Shown here one piece after another: positions 7,375 through 16,492 of a DNA stretch of 64,000 bases. Numbering within the stretch: position 1 is the first letter of the stretch; the number at the start of each line of letters is the position of its first letter. The position numbers and the translations under genes are program-made. The notes below the pieces were generated by a model. It worked only from the letters and a program-made list of their open reading frames with translations, was not told the origin of the DNA and did no database searches. The DNA lies in NCBI RefSeq assembly GCF_000960995.1, contig NZ_CP009434.1:682001-746000 (forward strand), in the 5' to 3' direction. Source of the stretch: Burkholderia glumae LMG 2196 = ATCC 33617. Its GTDB lineage: Bacteria; Pseudomonadota; Gammaproteobacteria; Burkholderiales; Burkholderiaceae.

Positions 7375-9434
7375 GAGCCTGGCGCTCCCTGCTGCACCAC
7401 GGCCAGCGGCAGCGTGACGGTGATCGAAAAGCCCTGACCCGGCGGGCCGGCGATCGTCAGCCGGCCGCCGAGCGCGTGGGCGCGCTCGCGCACGCCGATC
7501 AGCCCGAAGGCCTTGCCTGCGCGCGGCCGCTCGTGCGGCACGCCGCGTCCGTTGTCGGCGACGCGCAGCACGCAGGCGTCCCCGACCGCCTTCAGGCAGA
7601 TATCGACGCGGCTCGCCTGCGCGTGCTTGGCGACATTGACCAGGGCCTCCTGCACGATACGGAACAGCGCGGTTGCGCCAGCGCCGGTGAGCGTGCGCTC
7701 GCCGAGGGCGACATGCCGGACCACCTCGATGCCGTGGCGCTTCGCGAAGTCGCTGGCCAGCCATTCGATGGCGGGCACCACGCCGAGATCGTCGAGCATC
7801 AGGGGCCGCAAATTCGCGGCGACGCGGCGCACCGACGCCACCGCCGAATCGGTCAGCCGCCGCATGCCATGGAGCTTGTTGACGGCCGTCTCGATCAGCC
7901 CGGGGTCCCGGGCGCCATCGAGCACCCGGTCGAGTGCCTGCGCGGCCGCCGAGGCTTCCATCTCGAGCACGGCGAGCTGCTGGCCGAGGTCGTCGTGCAG
8001 TTCGCGGGCGAGGCGGGTCTTTTCCTCTTCGCCGGCCTGCTGCAGGTGCGCGGACCATGCGCGCAGTTCGTCACGCGCGTGTTCCAGCGCGTTGTCGCTG
8101 CGCACGCGCTCGGTGACGTCGCGCAGCACGATGGTGCAGATCCGGCCGGCGCCGTCGCCCAGCTGCGAAATCGAGGCCTCGAGCGGGAATTCCTCGCCGT
8201 TGGCGCGCAGGCCGTAGAGCCGCTGCTGTCGCCCCATCTGCCGCGGCGAGGCAGCGGCGAGGCCGAACCTTGCGATGTGCCGTTCGTGGGCCGCGCGGCA
8301 ACGTTCGGGAAGGAAGCGGGCGAGCGGGCCGCCGATGGCGTCGGCCGCCGGGACACCGAAGATCCGCTCGGCGGCCGGATTGAAGATCAGCACGGTTTGC
8401 GATTCGTCGATCGTGATGATCGCCTCGGACGAGGCGCGGATGATGCCCATCAGGCGGGTCTCGCCCAACGGCTCGGGCAGCCGCGGGCCGGGCGCGGGGC
8501 CGTGATTCGGCAGGCGCAACAGCAGGACGCCGGCGAGCGCCGTGCAGCCCGAGCCGGCAAGCAGGACGAGCGCCGCGAAGGCATCGGCGCGCCGCGCGCC
8601 GCGCCGGCCTTCCGCGGAAAAGTCGAGCGTCAGCGCGGTACCGGCGACGCTCGCCGACAGGGTGCGCCGAAGCCTCGGGAAGTCGCCGCCGCCGGGCCGG
8701 CCGGCCGCGCGGACCGGCGCTGCGGGGCCGGCGGACACGCGCAGCGCGACGGCGGGCAGATCGCCGTTCGCCATCGCCATGAAGCGGGACAGGTCGATCG
8801 CCACCGACAGGAAGCCCGCGACCGGGCGGCCGGCCGGCACGATCGCGCCGTCGGGCCGGCTCATGTCGCGATAGACGGGCAGGTACAACTCGAGCTGGTT
8901 GCCTTGGCCATTCGCTGCCGCGGCGCTGTCGGCCGCGAACCATGGCGCCGCGAGCGCGATCTGGTCGCTGGCGATCGCCTGCTGCAGGCTGGCGCGCAGG
9001 CGCTGGCCGGACCACGCGGGGCGTCGCGCGGCCGCGGCCGGGGCAGCCTGCAGCGCCAGCCGGGCAAACACGGTGGCGGCGTCGAGATAGCGCAACTGGC
9101 GGATCGGCGAATGCGCGCGCTCGAGATCGGAGAAGTCCAGCTCCTCCGATTGCCAGGGCCGCGGCAACATGGCGTGCGCCGTCGTCCATTGCCGCACACC
9201 GAGCAGCATTGCCGTGGCCGCCTGTATCTGCTGGCGCAGCGAGGTGCGGATCGCGTCGGTGCGTTGCTCGAAGGCGCTCGACTGGGCCGCGAGCACGAGC
9301 CGGTGGATCTGGGTGGCGGCCTCGAACGACACCGCCAGGCCGGCGAGCAGCAGCAGCGAGACGGCCGCGCGTTTTCGTGCGTCGCAGCCGCGCGGGTATC
9401 GGGACAGGAAAGACGAGAGCCGGTAGGGGGTCAT
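7371..9434 (-). CDS. PAS-domain sensor histidine kinase (NarX/HisKA_3 type)
   Basis: 687 residues from ATG 9434; a GTG at 9533 would add 33 residues. A TM segment near residue 22 precedes a ~230-residue extracytoplasmic sensor that may be CHASE-like, then a second TM segment (ALVLLAGSGCTALAGVLLL). A PAS domain follows (SSEAIITIDESQTVLIFNPAAERIFG). The kinase core has phospho-acceptor H480 in RLARELHDDLGQQ, the N box IVQEALVNVAKHA, and G boxes VADNGRGV and FGLIGVRERA. It should phosphorylate the regulator it overlaps. The signal sensed is not readable from sequence. Confidence 0.9.
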   Translation of the reverse strand: MTPYRLSSFLSRYPRGCDARKRAAVSLLLLAGLAVSFEAATQIHRLVLAAQSSAFEQRTDAIRTSLRQQIQAATAMLLGVRQWTTAHAMLPRPWQSEELDFSDLERAHSPIRQLRYLDAATVFARLALQAAPAAAARRPAWSGQRLRASLQQAIASDQIALAAPWFAADSAAAANGQGNQLELYLPVYRDMSRPDGAIVPAGRPVAGFLSVAIDLSRFMAMANGDLPAVALRVSAGPAAPVRAAGRPGGGDFPRLRRTLSASVAGTALTLDFSAEGRRGARRADAFAALVLLAGSGCTALAGVLLLRLPNHGPAPGPRLPEPLGETRLMGIIRASSEAIITIDESQTVLIFNPAAERIFGVPAADAIGGPLARFLPERCRAAHERHIARFGLAAASPRQMGRQQRLYGLRANGEEFPLEASISQLGDGAGRICTIVLRDVTERVRSDNALEHARDELRAWSAHLQQAGEEEKTRLARELHDDLGQQLAVLEMEASAAAQALDRVLDGARDPGLIETAVNKLHGMRRLTDSAVASVRRVAANLRPLMLDDLGVVPAIEWLASDFAKRHGIEVVRHVALGERTLTGAGATALFRIVQEALVNVAKHAQASRVDICLKAVGDACVLRVADNGRGVPHERPRAGKAFGLIGVRERAHALGGRLTIAGPPGQGFSITVTLPLAVVQQGAPGS

Positions 9435-9555
9435 GGGGCGATCGGGCCGGCCGCAGGCGGCGTCGAGGTCGGGCGGAAGGCGCGGCGGGCGGCACGGCCC
9501 TGCGCAGCATGGGCCGGCCTCGCCGCGGACCACCGGATGGCTGCCGATGTCACGA

Positions 9556-10395
9556 TCAGTGCGACATCAGCACCGGCACCGTCATCGTCTGGAGCAGGCT
9601 GCGCGTGACGCCTCCCAGCAGCAGCTCCGTCACCCGGGCATGCCCATACGCGCCCATCACGAGCAGATCGGCGTGCAGGTCGCTGATGCGGTTGAGCAGC
9701 GTGCCGCCCGTGCCCCAGCCCGGATCGGCTCGCGTGGTGGCGAAGGCGGCGCGGATGCCGTGGCGCTCGAGGAAGCCGGCGATCGACACGTTGTCGGCGG
9801 GCATCTCGGCGGGCCAGACGTGGCGTGCCCGGTGCACGGTCTCGACGGTCACGAAGCGGGCGCGTTTCAGCAGCGGAAGGGCGTCGCTCACCGCGCGCGC
9901 CGCCTCGCGGCTTTGGTCCCAGGCAACCAGCACGTTCTCGCCGCAGGGACCGGGGCGGCCCGCGTGCGGCAGGATCAGCACCGGCCGGCCGCAGCGCATC
10001 AGCAGGTCGGTGCAGAAGTGCCGCGCGGGCTCTGTCTCGGGGGCGTTGGGGTCGTGCTGGCCGAGCACCACCAGGTCCGCGTGGCGAGCATGCAGCACCG
10101 CGGCATCGACCGGCCGCGTCAGCGGCGCGAGCCACTCGCCTCGGCATCCGGCGCGCGCCAGGGCGTTGTCGAAGACCTCGCGGGCATGCTGTCGGCGGTG
10201 GTTCAGCCGCCGCTCGGCGTCGGCCGCTTCCTGCGCTTCGTACGATTCGAACAAGGGCAGGGGTTTGCCGGGCGGCGGCAGATACAGTCCGCTCAAGTGC
10301 GCGTCGTGGCGCTGCGCCAGTTCGACGGCGCATGCCAGACGTACCTCGCAGGGCGCGCTGTCGTCGAGGTGAACCAGCACGGTCTTGTATTTCAT
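9556..10395 (-). CDS. tandem universal stress protein
   Basis: 279 residues made of two Usp domains. The N-terminal half (KYKTVLVHLDDS) lacks a clear ATP signature; the C-terminal half has VAWDQSREAARAV and GAYGHARVTELLLGG, a variant of G-2x-G-9x-G. Close in size and layout to the gene at 11016-11855, so the two probably arose by duplication. The start overlaps the previous stop (ATGA). Confidence 0.88.
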   Translation of the reverse strand: MKYKTVLVHLDDSAPCEVRLACAVELAQRHDAHLSGLYLPPPGKPLPLFESYEAQEAADAERRLNHRRQHAREVFDNALARAGCRGEWLAPLTRPVDAAVLHARHADLVVLGQHDPNAPETEPARHFCTDLLMRCGRPVLILPHAGRPGPCGENVLVAWDQSREAARAVSDALPLLKRARFVTVETVHRARHVWPAEMPADNVSIAGFLERHGIRAAFATTRADPGWGTGGTLLNRISDLHADLLVMGAYGHARVTELLLGGVTRSLLQTMTVPVLMSH

Positions 10396-10952
10396 GAGGA
10401 AGCCTTTGCGGTATCGGGGAGGTCGGCGGCCGGCGGCGCGGCGCGGTGGGACGAGCCAGCCGCTTCAGCCGGGTCGGCCGGCGCCTCGCCGGGTTGGGCG
10501 AGGCTCGTGTGGGTCGGGATCAGCAGCACGGGGCAGGTCGCGAGCCGCAGCGTGCGTTCCGCCACGCTGCCGAGCATCAGGTGCCGCCAGCCGCGCCGCC
10601 CGTGGGTGCCCATCACCAGCAGGTCGGCCGGCCAGGCGCGGGCCGCGCGCGCGATGGTGTCGGCGACGTCCTCGCCGATCGATCCGGCTTCGACCACGCG
10701 CTGCGTGCCCTTCACGTCGCGGGACGCCATCCGCCCCGCGGCATCGGTGCAAAGCTGCCGCCCCTGCTCGCGTGCCGCGTCGAGGAAGTTCGAGAGGTAG
10801 GCGCCTGATAGATCGAGCGCGGCCACTGGAAAATCGATCACGTACAGCGTATCGAGCGTCGCCGCGTGTTCCGCCGCAATCGCGAGCGCGGCGTCGAGCG
10901 CGTGCCAAGCGGTCCGACTGCCGTCGAGCGCGACGAGTATGCGTGAAAACAT
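10392..10952 (-). CDS. universal stress protein, single domain
   Basis: 186 residues. MFSRILVALDGSRTAWHALDAA and GTHGRRGWRHLMLGS give a canonical ATP-binding Usp domain. The last ~40 residues, rich in Ala, Asp and Pro, extend past the domain. It sits between the two tandem-Usp genes in one operon. Confidence 0.9.
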   Translation of the reverse strand: MFSRILVALDGSRTAWHALDAALAIAAEHAATLDTLYVIDFPVAALDLSGAYLSNFLDAAREQGRQLCTDAAGRMASRDVKGTQRVVEAGSIGEDVADTIARAARAWPADLLVMGTHGRRGWRHLMLGSVAERTLRLATCPVLLIPTHTSLAQPGEAPADPAEAAGSSHRAAPPAADLPDTAKASS

Positions 10953-11015
10953 GCTGCTCTCCCGAGTGCCGCCCGTCAGCCGGGCAAGGAAGCGGCGCTG
11001 GCCTGCGCGCGCCGC

Positions 11016-11855
11016 TCAATGCGATATCAGCACCGGCAGCGTCATGGACGCGAAAACGGTGCGCGTGGTGCCGCCGAGCACGAGTTCGCGCCACCGCGCA
11101 TGACCATAGGCGCCCATCACCAGCAGGTCGGCGCCGACCTCGCTCGCCTGCGACAGCAAGACGTCGCCGATCGACGCCGGGCGCTCGCACGCGAGTTCCC
11201 GCGCCTCCACGCGTGCGCCGTGGCGTGCCAGGGCGCAGGCGATGTCGGCACCGGGCATCAGCGAGGCGGCCGGCTCGTCGGCGGGGCCGTTGACGGTGAC
11301 GAGCAGGGTCTGCTGCGCGCGCTCGAGAAAGGGCAGCGCGTCGTGCGCGGCACGGGTCGCTTCGCGGCCGCCGTCCCAGGCAACCAGCACGCGCTTGCCG
11401 AGGGTCGTGAACTCGCCACGAAAGGGAATCAGCAGGACCGGGCGGCCGGCGGACATCACCACGGTTTCCGGAAAGCGGCTGTCGACGAAGGTTTCGGGAT
11501 CTTGCGGGTCATCCTGGCCCGCGATCACGAGATCGGCGTAATGGGCGTGGTTCACCACGCTGCGGTTGGCGGAGTCGGTGGCGTCGATCCATGCGCCCTC
11601 CACGTGGGCGCGGTTCAACTCGGCGTGGAAAAGGCGCTTGAGCGCGTCGCGCCGTTCCTTTCGTTCGTGCGCGCGCTCGATGTAATACTCCGCGGAGCCC
11701 GCCATCACGGTGAACGTGTCGGGGTCCGGCGTGTATACCGCGTAGAGCGCAACCACCCAGGCATCGAACTGGCTTGCCAGACGCAGCGCGATATCCAGCC
11801 GTGCATGGGCTCGGGCGCTGCTGTCCAGATGGACCAGAATGGTCTGATAGCTCAT
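11016..11855 (-). CDS. tandem universal stress protein
   Basis: 279 residues, two Usp domains. MSYQTILVHLDSSARAHARL opens the first; the second holds VLVAWDGGREATRAA and GAYGHARWRELVLGG. First gene of the minus-strand operon usp-usp-usp-kinase-regulator. The FNR-type promoter at 11900-11940 lies just upstream. Confidence 0.9.
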   Translation of the reverse strand: MSYQTILVHLDSSARAHARLDIALRLASQFDAWVVALYAVYTPDPDTFTVMAGSAEYYIERAHERKERRDALKRLFHAELNRAHVEGAWIDATDSANRSVVNHAHYADLVIAGQDDPQDPETFVDSRFPETVVMSAGRPVLLIPFRGEFTTLGKRVLVAWDGGREATRAAHDALPFLERAQQTLLVTVNGPADEPAASLMPGADIACALARHGARVEARELACERPASIGDVLLSQASEVGADLLVMGAYGHARWRELVLGGTTRTVFASMTLPVLISH

Positions 11856-11899
11856 TGCGACGGCTCCCCGAGCGGCGTGGACGGCGGTTCATGCGGCCC

Positions 11900-11940
11900 A
11901 GTCTAGGAGGCGGCGGCGCTCCGCGATTGACTCAGGTCAA
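11900..11940 (-). promoter_or_regulatory. FNR-type class II promoter for the usp-kinase-regulator operon
   Basis: Palindrome TTGAC-TCAG-GTCAA at 11927-11940, 21 bp, then -10 hexamer TAGACT (11905 to 11900 on the minus strand). Predicted transcription begins about 40 bp before the ATG at 11855. Confidence 0.75.
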
Positions 11941-11991
11941 TCGCCGGCTGCGCCAAGCCCTTACCCGGGCTCACCAAGGGGGCGGGCCTGC

Positions 11992-12195
11992 TCAAATCGG
12001 CTGCACGTCGGCCGCCTGTTTGCCCTTCGGGCCGGTACGCACCTCGTATCGCACACGTTGGCTGTCCTGCAGCGATTTGAAGCCGCTCACCTGGATTTCG
12101 GAAAAATGGACAAACACGTCCTCGCTTCCGTCGTCGGGCGTGATGAACCCAAAGCCTTTCGCGTCGTTGAACCACTTGACCGTGCCGGTATACAT
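11992..12195 (-). CDS. cspA: cold-shock-domain protein
   Basis: 67 residues with both RNA-binding motifs intact: KGFGFI (RNP1) and VFVHFS (RNP2), opening [23 protein letters not shown]. It binds single-stranded nucleic acid and melts mRNA structure. The frame continues upstream to 12270 but the family start is the ATG at 12195. A weak FNR-like palindrome lies 62 bp upstream. Confidence 0.93.
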   Translation of the reverse strand: MYTGTVKWFNDAKGFGFITPDDGSEDVFVHFSEIQVSGFKSLQDSQRVRYEVRTGPKGKQAADVQPI

Positions 12196-12256
12196 CGCTG
12201 CCTCGTCGAGTCGGGAAGGGACGAGCCCATGCTCGCTTGCGGACGCGCTTGCGCAA

Positions 12257-12270
12257 CTGACTTGAATCAA
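12257..12270 (-). promoter_or_regulatory. weak FNR-like site upstream of cspA
   Basis: CTGAC-TTGA-ATCAA matches the FNR half sites with one mismatch, but no TAGA(G/C)T hexamer stands 21 bp away on either side, unlike the five strong promoters. It may be a different class of site or chance. Confidence 0.3.
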
Positions 12271-12433
12271 GACCGAATAATTGTCCCGCCGTCGGAGCCG
12301 CTTTCATGGGAGGCCGGCATCGGAATGCTGCCCTGGCCCGGCGGCGCACCGGCCGTCCAGATCATCGGGGGCCAGCCGGCACCGACGCGCAGCCGGCGTC
12401 GGACGGATTTGGGGCAAGGCCGGTGAGCAAGCA

Positions 12434-12676
12434 TCAAGCCTCGAAGCGGGCTGCCGCCTGCTCGTCGAGATGCCAGGTGCCGCCCGGCTTGCGCCGGGCA
12501 GCCTTGAGGCGACAGGCAAAGGCCGCACCGAACCCGTCGCGCCAGCGGCGAATCGTTGCCCAGCTGACCACGACGCCGCGCTCGAACAGCGGTTCCTCGA
12601 TCTCGCGCGGGCGCACGGCATGGTTGATGACGGCCGCCGTGAATCGATGTCCACGATCGGGCGAGGTCGTCTTCAT
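12434..12676 (-). pseudogene. IS6-family transposase remnant
   Basis: An 80-residue frame matches the N-terminal part of IS6/IS240-type transposases: HRFTAAVINHAV, then EIEEPLFERGVVVSWATIRRW, FGAAFACRLK and GTWHLDE. About ten residues expected between HAV and EIEE (the WLYFRF.. segment) are missing, and the frame ends right after the first catalytic-domain Asp, so the DDE core is lost. No terminal inverted repeats were recognised. It marks a past insertion at the edge of the gene-poor junction. Confidence 0.65.
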
Positions 12677-13132
12677 TCCCTGATCCTGGGCCAACGTGAC
12701 AAGGCCCGCGCAGATGCCGATGCCGCCGTTCCGGCCCGCAACGGTCGCCCGAGCGGGACGACCGAGTGCCCGTTCACGGCTGCGGACAGCAAGCCACGCC
12801 CGGACCGCAGGGCTCAGTCGGCCATCCCGCCCCCTACTGTCCGCCACAGCGTCTTGCTGCATCGCCGCCTTCGCACTCAGCATCCTTTGCTTCATCCGCG
12901 CGTGCCGTGATGTGCCGTTAGCGCACTGGAATCGCGTTACGATCAACCCAGCGGGACGGCGGCCCTGCAAACCTTCACAGCCGCGACGTGACTTACACCG
13001 GCTGGTCCATCCTTGCCGTCGGCAGCGACGTGCCGGTATGCCCGCTGCAGCACTGGCTTGGAAGATTTTCCAGTACGCCCCAAACTGCTCGGCGAAGTTG
13101 GCGTGTCAAACCGTGAGTACATGAGGACTTCA
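12677..13132. other. non-coding or decayed stretch
   Basis: 456 bp between the transposase remnant and a membrane-protein gene. Open frames exist on both strands but have no recognisable domain and biased composition. Nothing is supported here. Confidence 0.4.
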
Positions 13133-13798
13133 ATGCGATCAGTTGCCGTAGAGGCTCGAAAGCTCCGGCGGGGTATCTGGATCACCACGTTGTTGATCCT
13201 GGGGCTACATGTCGGTGGTTATGGCGCCGGCTGGTACTCCTACCAGCAGATTCTCGCGAAGGGCTTTCTCCCCTGGCCGCCGGGCGGCGCCGCGGAATCT
13301 GGCCTTTACGCGCGCGGTGCGATGGCAGCCGATTATTCGCTGGTCAAAGCGCCCGCCGTTATGGACTGGCCAATCATCGTCGGATATACCGTGGTCCTGG
13401 CCTTGCTGCTTTGGGGTATGTGGCGCTCAGCTTTCGCGCCGTTCCGTTGGGCCCTGGGAGGCACCGCAACGTTTTTTGGCGCCGTGGTTTTCATCAGTTG
13501 GGCTATCTATCCGGTCAGCACTTATCTGACCATCAGCGGTTCGAATCATGTGATCGTACCGGGCACGCCCCAGGCCCACTCTGGCCAGCCGGTCGAACTC
13601 TGTTCGCTACAAAATATCTCGATAAAGTCATCTCGCCCTGGCAAGTCCACCTACTACCTCGTCGAGGGCAGCGCGTTCCCCGCCGAACCGACCGCGCGGG
13701 CGCAGGCAAACGAGCTGGTCATTTTCAACAGCGAGATCCTGGCCCGGGCCTTTGCCAACGAACTTGACGAAGCGCGTCGGGAAAATTGCCGCAATTAG
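13133..13798 (+). CDS. membrane protein of unknown function
   Basis: 221 residues from ATG 13133, which has TGAGGA about 6 bp upstream (alternative ATG 13121). Three hydrophobic segments near residues 14-38, 77-96 and 105-130 (GIWITTLLILGLHVGGYGAGW, IIVGYTVVLALLLWGMW, FFGAVVFISWAIYPVS) are followed by a soluble C-terminal half of about 90 residues. I do not recognise the family. It stands alone next to mobile-element debris. Confidence 0.6.
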   Translation: MRSVAVEARKLRRGIWITTLLILGLHVGGYGAGWYSYQQILAKGFLPWPPGGAAESGLYARGAMAADYSLVKAPAVMDWPIIVGYTVVLALLLWGMWRSAFAPFRWALGGTATFFGAVVFISWAIYPVSTYLTISGSNHVIVPGTPQAHSGQPVELCSLQNISIKSSRPGKSTYYLVEGSAFPAEPTARAQANELVIFNSEILARAFANELDEARRENCRN

Positions 13799-15556
13799 AA
13801 GCTTCTTGACCAGTCCGCCCACGCGCCGACCGACGCGTCCGGTTATTCAGCCGTCGTCTGTACCGTGCCCTCGACAAGGCGCTGTCACGTTAGCCGGCGG
13901 CTGAAATGCCGAACGGACTGACGCATTTATCTCCCCCCCGGCGGCCCGCGGGCGCCACGCCGCCGGCGTTCTCGAGCCTGCCAGTTTGTAGGCGGCCATG
14001 CTCGGCCTCGGCAACCGAGCAATGTTCTCCCGGCCCTGCACGGTCACCTGTGGCAGCGGGCCAAGCGACTTGCCCCAGCCGAAGCATGGTTCCGGCGAGC
14101 AACGGATTCGTCATATTCATGCGGATGGTCGGTGGCACGTCGGGGTGAGAGCAGGCCCGCTGCCCGGATGCTCCACGGCGGACCGGACGAGTATTGAAAG
14201 AAAATCGAAAGAAAATGCGCACCGTAACGGCGTAGACGGTTTAATAAAATCAAAATGAATCTTTCTCCATTAATGCCCGGCGGAAGCGATTATTAATTTT
14301 CAGGCCGCTGCCGGAGGATGAATCTCCATGGAAGCGCTTGACATGCTGTCATTTCTTAATCAATCGGAATCAACGAAGGATTTATATGATAGAAAAAAAC
14401 TATATAACTGCGCCCCGTTTGCATGTCGCATTTTCTCAAGAAATCTCTCTATAATTCAGCAAACCAAAACACGTCATCGAGGGCCAAAAGTTGATCGTCC
14501 CCAGCACCGTGAAATCGAGGCGGGCAGCGCAGGCGCGCTGCCGATTGCGCGCAACGTGCCGCCGCGCCTTCCTCCGGCGCGCGTTGATGACACCGTCTTC
14601 AGCGGCGGAATCGGCCCGTTCCTCGACCACTATTTGAGGAGCCGGCGCGACGAGATCGGCACGCTGTTGCAGGCGCAAGCGCTGCACGCCAAGCAGCCAG
14701 TGCCGAGTCCGGCCGCTCGCGGCACCTCGAATGCGCGCAACGGTTTGCTGTCGATCCGGTACCGGAAAATCCGCGAGCCCATCCGGCGCAGCCTCGAATC
14801 GCCCGGCCTGATGCCGGATCGGAGCTGCAAGGAAATCGGCATGTCTCGCTCGAAACGACCGATCGCCGGAGATGCTTGAGAGACGCCTTTGCCGACTGCC
14901 GACGTGGTCCGCTATCGCGCGGCATCCGGCCGTCCATCGCGCGTCGTTGCGGCGGAGCTGGCGAGCCGCCGGCACGGCGGCCTCGGGATTCGGCTCGCTC
15001 TGCTCGACCCGGTTGCCGCTGTCGGCGGCTCGCGATGGGCAGGCGACTCGTGCCGGTTGGGATTAAACGCCATCGGCAGCGGCATGGCGCAATCTGCCGA
15101 GCGAATTAAAAAAGCCAGCTTATCCAGTGGGATTCCCGGACGGCCGGGTAGGCCGCTTGCCGGTGCCGGCCGGCAACGATGGCGCGCCGGGAAGTGCCGA
15201 CGGCACGTGCGCGCGCGAGCGGGAGGGAAATCGGCGCCGGCTGAACGCAGGAGAGCCGCTGACTCGCAACGGCGGGCTGGTGCTCGCCGTCGCCCGGCGC
15301 CTGCGGCCGATGGGGGGAGCCGCGTCGAAAGCGAGGCTGGGATCGAACCACGTGCAATGCGCCGTCCGGCACCGGAAATACGGAGTGCAAACCGGCCGTT
15401 TCCCCTTTATTGATGCCAGCGCACGATGACGGACTCCCATGCCGCCCGATCGCCGGGCTGGCGTTCCCGTCCATCGTCGGGCGCTGCATGGCTATCACGC
15501 TGACTGCGTGGTACGCGTCAATCGCAAGTCCAAGCGGTATCCCGGAGCGACACCAA
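13799..15556. other. gene-poor junction left of the biosynthetic island
   Basis: 1.76 kb without a gene I can support. 14.2-14.5 kb is clearly AT-rich against its surroundings. The frame at about 14590-14879 (+) ends in a stretch faintly like an AraC HTH (RKIREPIRRSLESPG, then MPDRSCKEIGMSRSK), perhaps a decayed regulator. The rest is GC-rich with overlapping open frames of biased composition. Confidence 0.4.
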
Positions 15557-16492
15557 TTGAACAAGACGAATGCCCCTGATCTCAATCTTCTGATTGTGCT
15601 AGACGCCTTGCTGTCCGAGAACAGTGTCGCGCGGGCAGCGAAGGCGCTCGGCCTAAGCTCCTCGGCGTTGAGCCGGTCCCTGGCCCGTCTGAGGGCGACT
15701 ACGGGAGATCAACTGCTCGTCAGGGCCGGACGCGATCTGGTGCCGACGCCTCGTGCGCTCGAACTGCGTGCGCAGGTTCGCGCGCTGGTGGACGGGGCCC
15801 ACGCCGTGCTGTGTCCGTGCAACAGCGCGGACCTCGGCGAGCTCGAGCGCACGTTCTCGATTCGTGCCAACGAAGGGTTCGTCGATACCTTCGGGGCCGA
15901 ACTGATAGCGCTGGTCACGGCAACCGCGCCGAACGTCCGGCTGCGTTTCGCGCCGAAGCCGGATAAGAACGTCGAGGCCTTGCGCACGGGGGCGGTCGAT
16001 CTCGAAGTCGGCGTGGTGGGCCATACCGGCCCCGAACTGCGCGTACAGGCGCTATTCCGCGACCGCTTCATCGGCGTCGTGCGGGCGGATCACCCGCTTG
16101 CGGGGGAGCACGTGACGCCACACCGATATGCCTCTTTCGGCCATATCAGCGTGTCGCGGCGGGGGCAGGTCAGCGGTCCCATCGACAACCTGCTCGAGAC
16201 CCTAAGACTGCAACGAACCGTTGCGGCGGTCGTGTCCAGCTTTCCCGCCGCATTGTCGCTGGCGCGCGATTCGAATTTGATCGCCAATGTTCCGGAGCGG
16301 CAGACCAGGAAATCGCGGGGGGGGATGCTCAGCTTCACGTTGCCGGTGTTGACCACCACGCTGACGATTTCACAGATCTGGCATCCGCGCTTCGATAACG
16401 ACCCCGCGCATCGCTGGCTGCGCAGTTGCCTGCGACTTGTTTGTGCAAATCAGGAATCGTCGTTGTACGATGTTGGCGCGGCTGAACCATGA
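15557..16492 (+). CDS. LysR-type transcription regulator
   Basis: 311 residues from TTG 15557, chosen because GGAG lies 9 bp upstream and the LysR domain begins at once (DLNLLIVLDALLSENSVARAA, then LGLSSSALSRSLARLR); an ATG at 15488 would add 23 residues. The C-terminal half is a periplasmic-binding-like co-inducer domain (DLEVGVVGHTGPELRVQALF, DRFIGVVRADHPLAG). It stands at the left edge of the island, so control of the DAHP-synthase/oxygenase operon or the efflux operon is likely. From memory, a LysR regulator (TroR2) has been reported for tropolone production in B. plantarii and TdaA is LysR-type; equivalence is inference. Confidence 0.85.
   Translation: MNKTNAPDLNLLIVLDALLSENSVARAAKALGLSSSALSRSLARLRATTGDQLLVRAGRDLVPTPRALELRAQVRALVDGAHAVLCPCNSADLGELERTFSIRANEGFVDTFGAELIALVTATAPNVRLRFAPKPDKNVEALRTGAVDLEVGVVGHTGPELRVQALFRDRFIGVVRADHPLAGEHVTPHRYASFGHISVSRRGQVSGPIDNLLETLRLQRTVAAVVSSFPAALSLARDSNLIANVPERQTRKSRGGMLSFTLPVLTTTLTISQIWHPRFDNDPAHRWLRSCLRLVCANQESSLYDVGAAEP

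Noticed and set aside
7476..9608. 710-codon open frame on the plus strand opposite the histidine kinase
   Set aside because: Antisense shadow of a GC-rich gene: Gln/Arg/His-rich composition and no domains, while the minus strand encodes a full kinase.
12230..12297. standard FNR promoter for cspA
   Set aside because: No TAGAST hexamer stands 21 bp from the palindrome on either side, so only a weak site is listed.
12677..12970. upstream extension of the IS6-type transposase frame
   Set aside because: The added residues match no transposase; the element similarity begins at the ATG at 12676.
14328..14879. plus-strand frame of 183 codons with a weak AraC-like end
   Set aside because: Only about 30 residues faintly recall an HTH and the frame ends within it; not strong enough to call a gene or pseudogene.
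15331..15357. tRNA-like T-arm sequence read on the minus strand (GGTTCGATCCCAG)
   Set aside because: The T stem does not pair and no acceptor, D or anticodon arms can be built around it.
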